Assembly (NCBI GenBank): GCA_007126675.1
Contig: SLAU01000200.1
Location: 1-6,899, forward strand
Length of the DNA stretch: 6,899 nt
Reading direction: 5' to 3'
Source of the DNA: Balneolaceae bacterium
GTDB taxonomy: Bacteria; Bacteroidota; Rhodothermia; Balneolales; Balneolaceae
The translations under genes were made by a program, and so were the position numbers. A model generated the notes under the pieces. That model made no database searches. It was not told the origin of the DNA and saw only the letters and a list, made by a program, of their open reading frames with translations. Shown in pieces: positions 1 through 5,668 of this stretch (position 1 is the stretch's first letter; each line of letters starts with the position of its first letter).

Positions 1-567
1 ATGATTCATGGCCGGGGTGCAACAGCCGAAAGTATAATAACCCTTGCCAACGAACTGGATACTTCCGGTTTTCATCTTGTGGCTCCGCAGGCAACCGGAT
101 TTCAGTGGTACCCCCACTCTTTTCTTGCACCAACCGAAAAAAATGAACCTGGCCTTTCATCAGGTCTTCAGGCAATTTTTGATATTGTGACTGATCTCGA
201 ATCAAGCCGCATTCCAAGAGAGAAAATTGTGATTCTTGGTTTTTCGCAGGGTGCCTGCCTGGCCTCAGAGTTTGTGGCGCGTCATCCTGCAAAGTATGGA
301 GGGTTAGTTGCATTCAGCGGTGGTTTGATTGGTGATACATTAAACCCAAACAACTACAGCGGATCACTTGAAAACACACCTGCATTTTTCGGATGTTCTG
401 ATATAGACCCGCACATCCCCGAAAAGAGAGTACACGAAAGTGCAGATATCCTGGAAAAACTGAATGCTGCAGTCACAAAAAAGATTTATCCCAACATGGG
501 TCATACCGTTAACCGGGATGAAATTCAGCATCTTGAAAGCATGATAAAATTTCTTAATTCCGCATAA
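1..567 (+). CDS. alpha/beta hydrolase, phospholipase/carboxylesterase class (5' end missing)
   Basis: Serine hydrolase of the phospholipase/carboxylesterase (Abhydrolase_2/dienelactone hydrolase-like) family, probably cytosolic because no signal peptide is visible. Counting from the ATG at base 1, the oxyanion motif HGRG is at residues 3-6, the nucleophile elbow GFSQG at 80-84 (Ser82), the acid in GCSDIDPHIP is probably Asp136, and the catalytic His is in GH at 167-168. The full triad is therefore present. The family normally has about 15-25 residues before HGRG, including the first beta strand, so the ATG at base 1 is more likely an internal Met and the true start lies left of the window. 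The physiological substrate cannot be read from the sequence. Close relatives (GFQWYP...FLAP...EPGLSSGL pattern) are, from memory, often beside VOC-type ring-cleaving dioxygenases, which would point to quinone or aromatic detoxification. The upstream gene would settle this. Family confidence is high; substrate is unknown. Confidence 0.9.
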   Translation: MIHGRGATAESIITLANELDTSGFHLVAPQATGFQWYPHSFLAPTEKNEPGLSSGLQAIFDIVTDLESSRIPREKIVILGFSQGACLASEFVARHPAKYGGLVAFSGGLIGDTLNPNNYSGSLENTPAFFGCSDIDPHIPEKRVHESADILEKLNAAVTKKIYPNMGHTVNRDEIQHLESMIKFLNSA

Positions 568-621
568 AGGTTTTTTATCTTTAGGGCTTATTCAATCAAA
601 AACGCATATCAAGCTTACTAA

Positions 622-2205
622 ATGGACATAATTTGGGTTAGTGCAGCATTTGTTCTGGGGATGCTCGTATCAAAGTTACGTTTACCCCCTCTTGTTGGCT
701 ATCTCGCTGCCGGGCTTGCCTTATCATTTTACGGCTATGAGGCCGGAAGTATGCTGGAGGAGATATCTAATCTCGGCAAAACCTTTCTTCTGTTTACAGT
801 TGGCATGCATATTCGTGTCAAGAATATTGTTGCCAAAGAAGTTTATGGTGTAGCTCTAACTCATTTGTCGATTACATCGTTAATATTCATTCCAATCTGT
901 CTTCATTTTGGTTATGATCTGACGGCCTCGATCATCATTTCAATCGTACTGGGTTTCTCAAGTACCGTACTTACGGCAAAAACTCTTGAAAGACGAGGAG
1001 AACTTGGGGCCTATTACGGAAGGGTTGCTATCGGAATTCTGATCATACAGGATATTGTTGCGATTGCTATTGTGGCATTTACGGGCGGGGGTATACCTTC
1101 TCAGTGGAGCCTGCTTCTCTTGGGACTGCCGCTTTTGCGCCCGATATTGGAATGGTTTATTACCGTTTTACAGGAAGACGAATTAATTCTGTTATTTGGA
1201 CTTTTACTGGCTATCGGCGGATATGCTCTGTTTGATCTTTTCAATCTTTCAGGTGAGCTTGGTGCACTTGTTATGGGGATGCTGCTTGCAACCGATTCAA
1301 GAGCAGATGAAATCGGTAAAAAAATGTGGGGGATCAAAGAGGCTTTTTTAGTTGGGTTTTTCCTCGAAATTGGATTAATCGGTATTCCGCAAGCATCAGA
1401 GTTCTGGTTCATACTTTTGGTGATTTTGATTTTACCCTTTAAATCAATCCTGTTTTATGTATTGTTCATGGGGTTCAAGCTGCGTGCCCGAACCGGTTTT
1501 TTATCAACCGTAACACTTACAGCTTACAGTGAATTTACACTTATTGCAGGTGTGGTAGCTGCGGCAAACGGTTATATTCCGGAGTCAGCCGTGGTAACTC
1601 TCGGTCTAATAACCGCAATATCTTATTCCATTAATGCTCCGTTAACAATTTGGGAAGAAAAAATTTGGGAAAAATGGCATGATTATCTCGTCCGCATTGA
1701 ACGTGATGTAGATCACCCCGAGCATCAACCTATTTCTCTTGGTTCCGCCGAATTTTTAATAATTGGTATGGGAAATGCCGGTACAGCTGCATATGATAAA
1801 CTGAAAGAACAAGGGCAACCCGTTGTTGGGATGGACATTGACCCCGACCGTATAGAGCGGAATCTTGAAGCCGGCCGACGAGTAGTTTATGGTGATATTC
1901 AGGATACGGATCTGTGGGCCAAACTGGAACTGGATAGAATAAAATCGGTTATGATTGCCATGGGGAATGAAAGCGTAAAAGAAAACGCCACCAGAATGTT
2001 GCGAAATACCGGTTTTGACGGAATAATTTATGTACTTACTATGCGAGAAGAGGAAGCAATAAAAATGCAGGAAGCCGGGGCCAGTGCTATCTCGATACCC
2101 ATTAAAGAGGCCGGCGAACGCCTGGCTGATCTAAGTCTTGATAATTTAGACGACAATCCTGTAGTTGGATTAAAAGTAAAAAAACCAAAAGACAACGATG
2201 ACTAA
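622..2205 (+). CDS. KefC-like CPA2 cation:proton antiporter with C-terminal TrkA-N (RCK) domain
   Basis: Inner-membrane monovalent cation (K+ or Na+)/H+ antiporter of the CPA2 family, 527 residues. Residues 1-345 are an Na+/H+ exchanger domain with about 12-13 hydrophobic segments. The family signature GFSSTVLTAKTLERRGE (111-127) is followed by GR and the ion-site motif IIQD (141-144). The Gln-Asp pair is the KefB/KefC type, not the Asp-Asp of electrogenic NapA-like antiporters, which suggests electroneutral exchange. An amphipathic linker (345-375) leads to a Rossmann TrkA-N domain at about 376-490, with the dinucleotide loop GMGNAG (382-387) and an acidic residue ending beta 2 (VVGMDID, Asp405). 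This arrangement implies gating by bound NAD(H) or another nucleotide. No TrkA-C domain follows; the protein ends in a short charged tail. The start is chosen because hydrophobic segment 1 begins at once, as in KefC. The coding end overlaps the next gene by 8 bases. The transported ion and ligand are not determinable here. Confidence 0.93.
   Translation: MDIIWVSAAFVLGMLVSKLRLPPLVGYLAAGLALSFYGYEAGSMLEEISNLGKTFLLFTVGMHIRVKNIVAKEVYGVALTHLSITSLIFIPICLHFGYDLTASIIISIVLGFSSTVLTAKTLERRGELGAYYGRVAIGILIIQDIVAIAIVAFTGGGIPSQWSLLLLGLPLLRPILEWFITVLQEDELILLFGLLLAIGGYALFDLFNLSGELGALVMGMLLATDSRADEIGKKMWGIKEAFLVGFFLEIGLIGIPQASEFWFILLVILILPFKSILFYVLFMGFKLRARTGFLSTVTLTAYSEFTLIAGVVAAANGYIPESAVVTLGLITAISYSINAPLTIWEEKIWEKWHDYLVRIERDVDHPEHQPISLGSAEFLIIGMGNAGTAAYDKLKEQGQPVVGMDIDPDRIERNLEAGRRVVYGDIQDTDLWAKLELDRIKSVMIAMGNESVKENATRMLRNTGFDGIIYVLTMREEEAIKMQEAGASAISIPIKEAGERLADLSLDNLDDNPVVGLKVKKPKDNDD
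2198..2205 (+). other. 8-base gene overlap (antiporter/DsbA-like)
   Basis: The ATG of the thioredoxin-fold gene lies in another frame inside the last codons of the antiporter gene, whose TAA is at 2203-2205. No purine-rich ribosome-binding site stands out upstream. A ribosome finishing the antiporter could restart here, so the two proteins are probably made in a fixed ratio. The overlap is seen directly; the coupling is inferred. Confidence 0.8.
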
Positions 2206-2848
2206 GCCAACCCTGATTTACGCCTACGATCCCCTCTGCGGCTGGTGCTATGGTTTCTACCCTGTACTCGAAAAATTATTACAACGATTTGAAGGTAAAC
2301 TTGACGCAGAAGTAAAAACCGGTGGGCTTGTAACCGGAGAAAGAGTTACATCCATAAAAGATGGCCACAGCTATATCATTGACGGAATGCAACAGGTCGA
2401 AAAAGTTACCGGCGTTCAGTTTGGACAAAATTTTAAACTGCTCGCCGAAGAGGGCAGCTACATCTACGACTCGCTTCCGCCCTGCCGGGCACAAGTAACC
2501 GTAAACAAGCTGGCTTTGGATAAAGCAGTACCGTTTGCCGGCGCTATGCAACGCGCCCTTTTTAAAGAGGGTAAAAACCTGAACGAAACGGACACCTATC
2601 TGCAGATTACTGAAGATCTTGGAATAGACAGCGGCAGCTTCCTTGAACTCTATAATGATGATTGGTCAAAGATAGAAGCTGAAAGCGAGTTTGCATGGTG
2701 CCAAAAAGCCGGAGCCACTGGTTTCCCCACACTAATGCTGAAAGTAGGAAATGAATTTGGAATAATGGCACGGGGATACCGCCCGTACGATACCATAGAA
2801 TCGCACCTGCACCATTTGCTTAATAACCTGGAAAAACTCACATCATGA
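2198..2848 (+). CDS. DsbA/FrnE-like thioredoxin-fold protein (CGWC), cytosolic
   Basis: Dithiol oxidoreductase or disulfide isomerase-like protein of the DsbA family (COG3531/FrnE-like), 216 residues, close to usual length. The opening strand runs straight into DPLCGWCYGF (11-20), with redox cysteines Cys14 and Cys17. A helical insertion (about 60-170) holds the family motif PPCRA with Cys96. The cis-proline loop is GFPT (175-178, Pro177), which closes the active site in thioredoxin folds. There is no signal peptide or lipobox, so it should act in the cytosol, unlike classical DsbA. Cys168, just before the cis-Pro loop, is an additional cysteine. The ATG lies inside the end of the antiporter gene (8-base overlap), with no clear Shine-Dalgarno sequence, so translation is probably coupled to the antiporter. 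The 3' end overlaps the next gene by ATGA. Family assignment is strong. The redox partner is unknown, and a role in protecting or controlling the antiporter is inference only. Confidence 0.92.
   Translation: MTKPTLIYAYDPLCGWCYGFYPVLEKLLQRFEGKLDAEVKTGGLVTGERVTSIKDGHSYIIDGMQQVEKVTGVQFGQNFKLLAEEGSYIYDSLPPCRAQVTVNKLALDKAVPFAGAMQRALFKEGKNLNETDTYLQITEDLGIDSGSFLELYNDDWSKIEAESEFAWCQKAGATGFPTLMLKVGNEFGIMARGYRPYDTIESHLHHLLNNLEKLTS
2845..2848 (+). other. ATGA start/stop overlap (DsbA-like/NmrA-like)
   Basis: The TGA of the thioredoxin-fold gene (2846-2848) overlaps the ATG of the NmrA-like gene (2845-2847). This is the classic termination-reinitiation junction and fixes the start of the downstream gene, since the nucleotide-binding strand begins about seven residues later. 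The overlap is seen directly; translational coupling is inferred from how such junctions usually behave. Confidence 0.85.
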
Positions 2849-3714
2849 AAGTAATCCGACAGGTAGCTGTTGTAGGTGCCACCGGTATGCTGGGAAAGCA
2901 TGTAACTAACCGGCTTGTGCAACAGGGATATTCGGTAACCGCCGTTGTGCGCAACATGCTGAAGGGCCAACAGCTGCTTAATTCAAAAGTACACCTGCAG
3001 AAAGGGGATCTTTCCGATCCCGGCAGCCTGCTTACCGCATTTCGTGATGTAGACTATCTCTACCTGAATCTCTCAACAGGTCCGTATGAAAAAGATGCAG
3101 ATTTCAGAACGGAAATCGAAGGACTCAAAAATGCCATAAAAGCAGCAAAACAGGCGCAGATAAAACGGATCGCATACCTGTCATCACTGGTAAAAGATTA
3201 CGAAGGAAACGGATGGTGGGTTTTTGATTACAAACGGGAGGCGGTTCGTATTCTCAGAGAAGCGGATATACCGGTTACCATTTTCTATCCTTCCAATTTT
3301 TACGAAAATCTGGCGGAGCTGCAAATCAGGGGAAACAGGGTGTTGCTTGCCGGGGAACAAACCACAAAAAGCTGCTGGATCGGCACCGAAGATTATGCGC
3401 GCATGGTGGGCGAAGCGTTCCGGCAGCAGCATGATGAAGATCGTGAATATGCCGTTCAGGGACCGGAGGCAATGAACATGGATGAAGCGATCGACCTGTT
3501 TATTCAAAACTATTCATCAAAAAATCTGAAAAAAACACGCGTGCCGATGCAGGTGTTTAAAATACTGAAACCGTTCTCCAAAACTCTGGACTTTCAGTAT
3601 CATATCCTGGATGCCATCAACCACTATGATGAAAAGTTTGTTTCTGAACGCACCTGGGATGAGTTTGGCAAACCGCAGCAAACACTCGCTGATTGGGCAA
3701 AGCAAATTAAGTGA
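2845..3714 (+). CDS. NmrA-like atypical short-chain dehydrogenase/reductase, NAD(P)-binding
   Basis: NAD(P)-binding Rossmann protein of the atypical SDR class (NmrA/NAD(P)H-binding, QOR2-like), 289 residues, soluble. The nucleotide loop GATGMLG (11-17, GxxGxxG) follows the first strand VAVV. An Arg ending strand 2 (VVRN, 35-38) sits where NADP-preferring members carry a basic residue. GDLSDPGSL (54-62) is the usual strand-3 Asp motif, and YLSS (111-114) is the strand-5 motif. The catalytic-type pair appears as FDYKREAVRIL (127-137, Lys130). The C-terminal part (about 150-289) forms the variable substrate cap, with the family pattern FYPSNFYENL near 147-156. It begins inside the preceding stop (ATGA, 4-base overlap), a strong sign of translational coupling. 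The substrate is unknown. It may be a reductase for quinones or other electrophiles, or a redox-sensing NmrA-type protein without catalysis. The next gene is convergent, 14 bases beyond the stop. Confidence 0.9.
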   Translation: MKVIRQVAVVGATGMLGKHVTNRLVQQGYSVTAVVRNMLKGQQLLNSKVHLQKGDLSDPGSLLTAFRDVDYLYLNLSTGPYEKDADFRTEIEGLKNAIKAAKQAQIKRIAYLSSLVKDYEGNGWWVFDYKREAVRILREADIPVTIFYPSNFYENLAELQIRGNRVLLAGEQTTKSCWIGTEDYARMVGEAFRQQHDEDREYAVQGPEAMNMDEAIDLFIQNYSSKNLKKTRVPMQVFKILKPFSKTLDFQYHILDAINHYDEKFVSERTWDEFGKPQQTLADWAKQIK

Positions 3715-3728
3715 GTGAAAGAAGACAG

Positions 3729-4487
3729 TCAGGCCATTGGTGAAAATATTTCACTTACCCCCTTATGCAATTCATTAGTCAGCTCTTTCCGGTCATTGTA
3801 GATTTGGCTTTTTTCCCCGAATGAAATTGTACAATAAATATTCCGGTTTGCAGCCAGTTTTTGTGTATGCTTTCCGAAATGCTGCCCGCCATACCAGCAT
3901 ACACTTTCTGAGGCAGGAGGATCTTTTTCGCCTGTTTCATAACGGATAGAAGCATGATGTACGGGGATACCTTTCGCGGCGGGATACTCAAGTAACGGAG
4001 ACCGAAAAGGAAGCACCTCTTTTCCGGGTGATGTGGTTCCTTCAGGAAAAATAACAACCCCTTGTTTCTCATTTAATGATCCGGATATCAATTCATTTAC
4101 CCGGGTAACATCTCTTTTCCGGGTTCGGTCTACAAAAATGACTCCCATCGTCATAACCATAAACCCAAGCAGCGGCCAGATGCGTACCTCTTTTTTTGCT
4201 ACAAATGTGCAGTTCAGGTGCTGGTAGAGCGGTAAGATATCAATGTAGCTTAAATGATTTGATACAAGAAAGAATGGTGCTTTGGGCGGGTTACCGATTA
4301 CTGTAATTTTAATTGAAAGTATTTTGCAACACCCGCCAGACCAAAACCACATCAGCTTATTTCGCCATCCTTCATAACGCAACCCAAAAAGGCGGATCAC
4401 AAGGTAGACCAGCAGATATGCCGCATAACAGGATAGAGTCCATCCAATAATGAGTGCAGTCTTAAAGACAGAGCGAATTGAAGCCAT
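3729..4487 (-). CDS. PlsC-family lysophospholipid/lyso-aminolipid O-acyltransferase (OlsA/GlsA candidate)
   Basis: Membrane-associated 1-acylglycerol-3-phosphate acyltransferase (PlsC) family enzyme, 252 residues, normal length. An N-terminal hydrophobic segment (about 8-35) anchors it at the inner membrane. The four family blocks appear in order: NHLSYID (77-83, catalytic His78 and Asp83 of HX4D), FVDRTRKRD (118-126, glycerol-phosphate-binding block II), FPEGTTS (147-153, block III) and a weaker IPVHHASIRY (174-183, block IV). The enzyme should move an acyl chain from acyl-ACP or acyl-CoA to a hydroxyl on a lysolipid. On its own it could be plain PlsC making phosphatidic acid. Its place 16 bases behind an OlsB-like N-acyltransferase favours an OlsA/GlsA role, O-acylating an N-acyl amino acid to give an ornithine or glycine lipid. 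The ATG at 4485-4487 has an AT-rich leader and no evident Shine-Dalgarno. Family is near certain; the lipid specificity is inferred. Confidence 0.92.
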   Translation of the reverse strand: MASIRSVFKTALIIGWTLSCYAAYLLVYLVIRLFGLRYEGWRNKLMWFWSGGCCKILSIKITVIGNPPKAPFFLVSNHLSYIDILPLYQHLNCTFVAKKEVRIWPLLGFMVMTMGVIFVDRTRKRDVTRVNELISGSLNEKQGVVIFPEGTTSPGKEVLPFRSPLLEYPAAKGIPVHHASIRYETGEKDPPASESVCWYGGQHFGKHTQKLAANRNIYCTISFGEKSQIYNDRKELTNELHKGVSEIFSPMA

Positions 4488-4503
4488 CAGGTAATTTAAA
4501 AAA

Positions 4504-5256
4504 TTAACTGAAGAATAGTTTTCGGGTTCTGTCGGTCAGGCCATTAATGTCGAGCATAGTAATAAAATAGATGGAATCTGCTTTTTGATCGAAAGCGGGG
4601 CCGCCGCAAACCTTACACCCGATATCGAGATAATTCTTAAAAAGTCCCGGTAAATTTTCCTTCTCATCGTGATGGAGATTTTCTGGTTCCGCAAACCGGT
4701 AATGATCGAGCACCGGTGCTGTGAAATTGGCGTGCAGATAGTCCTTTTCTTCTAATTTTCTGTAGGCTTTCCAGCCTTTATGAAGATCTGAACCTGTTAT
4801 AGCAGAAGACCCAAACAGATAGCGTTTATTAAAATGCTGCATATATGCCGCCAGCCCTTTCCAAAGCATAAAAAGCACACGGCCGCTGCGGTGATCACTT
4901 CGAATGCAGGCACGGCCCACTTCAACGCTTTCCTGTAGATTACTTATTGGTATACCGCTGAGATCAAACCTTTTTTCAGAGTAGAAGCCCAAACCCTGTT
5001 GTGCCTGCTCCCATGTTTGCAGCCGGTAAGTTCCTATTATTTCATCGTTTTGGCCTTTTACCAGCAGATGGTGAAACTGCTTGTCATACTCATCATAATC
5101 GCGGCCACTTTTAAAGTTGAAACCGCGTTTCAGCTCAACGTTAAAAATGTCGTACCTGAGTTGAAGCGCATTTTCAATTTCTCTATCAGTTTTTGCAAAG
5201 TTGATCTGGTATTTAGTTGAGCTTAAATCAGGAAGTATATCTTTTTGCAGTACCAT
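4504..5256 (-). CDS. OlsB/GlsB-like GNAT N-acyltransferase
   Basis: GNAT-fold acyltransferase of the OlsB group (Acetyltransf_5, COG3176 'putative hemolysin'), 250 residues, slightly short for OlsB. Seen motifs are LRYDIFNVEL (33-42, the LRY.vF..E block shared with OlsB and LuxI-type enzymes), DEYDKQFHHLLV (55-66, the D.fD...HL.V block) and VEVGRACIRSDHRSG (111-125, the E.GR..v..d.R core strand and acyl-carrier loop). The tail motif GCKVCGGPAFD (213-223) is followed by the strand DSIYFITMLD. OlsB enzymes N-acylate ornithine with a 3-hydroxyacyl-ACP; the Bacteroides homologue GlsB acylates glycine. The gene is first in a two-gene minus-strand unit with a PlsC-family O-acyltransferase, the arrangement expected for such lipids. 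It has no membrane segment, so it is probably soluble or peripheral. The amino acid acceptor cannot be decided from sequence. 'Hemolysin' labels on this family come from an old heterologous assay and should not be trusted. Confidence 0.88.
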   Translation of the reverse strand: MVLQKDILPDLSSTKYQINFAKTDREIENALQLRYDIFNVELKRGFNFKSGRDYDEYDKQFHHLLVKGQNDEIIGTYRLQTWEQAQQGLGFYSEKRFDLSGIPISNLQESVEVGRACIRSDHRSGRVLFMLWKGLAAYMQHFNKRYLFGSSAITGSDLHKGWKAYRKLEEKDYLHANFTAPVLDHYRFAEPENLHHDEKENLPGLFKNYLDIGCKVCGGPAFDQKADSIYFITMLDINGLTDRTRKLFFS

Positions 5257-5395
5257 GGCAGAATGGGATTGAATTAAAGGTGGCCTGCAAACTTCTAAAT
5301 CTATATTAAGTCAATGTTGTAAAACCTTTATTTTTATAAAAACTTACGCTACAAAAATAGCCATTAGCATAACAATTCTCATGATCTAATTATCT
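5257..5395. other. 139-base AT-rich intergenic gap
   Basis: This is the only sizeable non-coding stretch. It lies between the 3' end of the T9SS-tailed protein gene and the start of the OlsB-like gene, both on the minus strand. It should therefore contain the terminator of the first and the promoter of the second. I see no GC-rich hairpin followed by a T-run. The minus strand has a TTGACT hexamer (complement of 5309-5314), but no convincing -10 or Bacteroidota TAnnTTTG box at correct spacing. An imperfect AT-rich inverted repeat occupies about 5319-5347. No short gene is supported. Confidence 0.5.
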
Positions 5396-5668
5396 TTATC
5401 TGAAAACAGTCATTTTTCGATTTAAGGTTGTGCCATTTATAACTAATCTGTAGATATACACACCGCTTGCAAATCCTGCTGTATCTAAAAATACACTTTG
5501 TTCGCCGGCATCTACTACACCATCAACCAACACAGCAACTCTTCTTCCCAGCATATCAAATACCTCGAGCCGTACCTGTGCCTGTTCGGGCAGATCAAAC
5601 TCTATCTCTGTGCCGTTTTCTGCAGTAAAAGGATTCGGATAGTTTTGACGCAGTGTGATTTCATCCGG
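5396..5668 (-). other. type IX secretion (Por) C-terminal sorting domain
   Basis: The last 90 residues of the exported protein carry the T9SS type A tail: QNYPNPF near its start, then EIEFDLPEQAQVRLEVFDML, GRRVAVLVDG, DAGEQSVFLD and GVYIYRLVINGT, ending KMTVFR. In Bacteroidota and relatives such tails direct export through the SprA/Sov outer-membrane channel and are then usually cleaved or exchanged for a lipid anchor. This is also the best taxonomic marker in the window. The motif is seen directly; the route follows from family knowledge. Confidence 0.92.

Noticed and set aside
576..583. TATCTTTA as a Bacteroidota TAnnTTTG promoter box before the antiporter
   Set aside because: It misses the final G and no TTG element lies at the expected distance upstream, so it is not supportable.
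1101..1412. Antisense open frame of 103 codons inside the antiporter gene
   Set aside because: It lies wholly opposite a conserved transporter domain, with low-complexity Ser/Ile/Asn-rich translation and no recognisable motif.
2650..2970. Antisense open frame across the DsbA-like/NmrA-like junction
   Set aside because: It is opposite two well-supported genes and its translation shows no domain or start context.
3740..3754. Perfect 6-base-stem hairpin (gtgaaa/tttcac) near the convergent gene ends, considered as a bidirectional terminator
   Set aside because: It is AT-rich, lies inside the 3' coding end of the PlsC-family gene, and has no T-run on either strand.
4504..5256. Acyl-homoserine-lactone synthase (LuxI-type) identity for the GNAT protein
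   Set aside because: The fold is shared, but the EVGRACIR core, the GCKVCGGPAFD tail and the PlsC-family neighbour fit the OlsB group better, and no LuxR-type gene is nearby.
5309..5314. TTGACT on the minus strand as a -35 box for the OlsB-like gene
   Set aside because: No TATAAT-like or TAnnTTTG element occurs at suitable spacing; a lone hexamer in AT-rich DNA is expected by chance.
5319..5347. Imperfect AT-rich inverted repeat in the intergenic gap, considered as a terminator of the T9SS-protein gene
   Set aside because: The outer arms are only four bases, the stem has an internal mismatch block, and no T-run follows in the minus direction.
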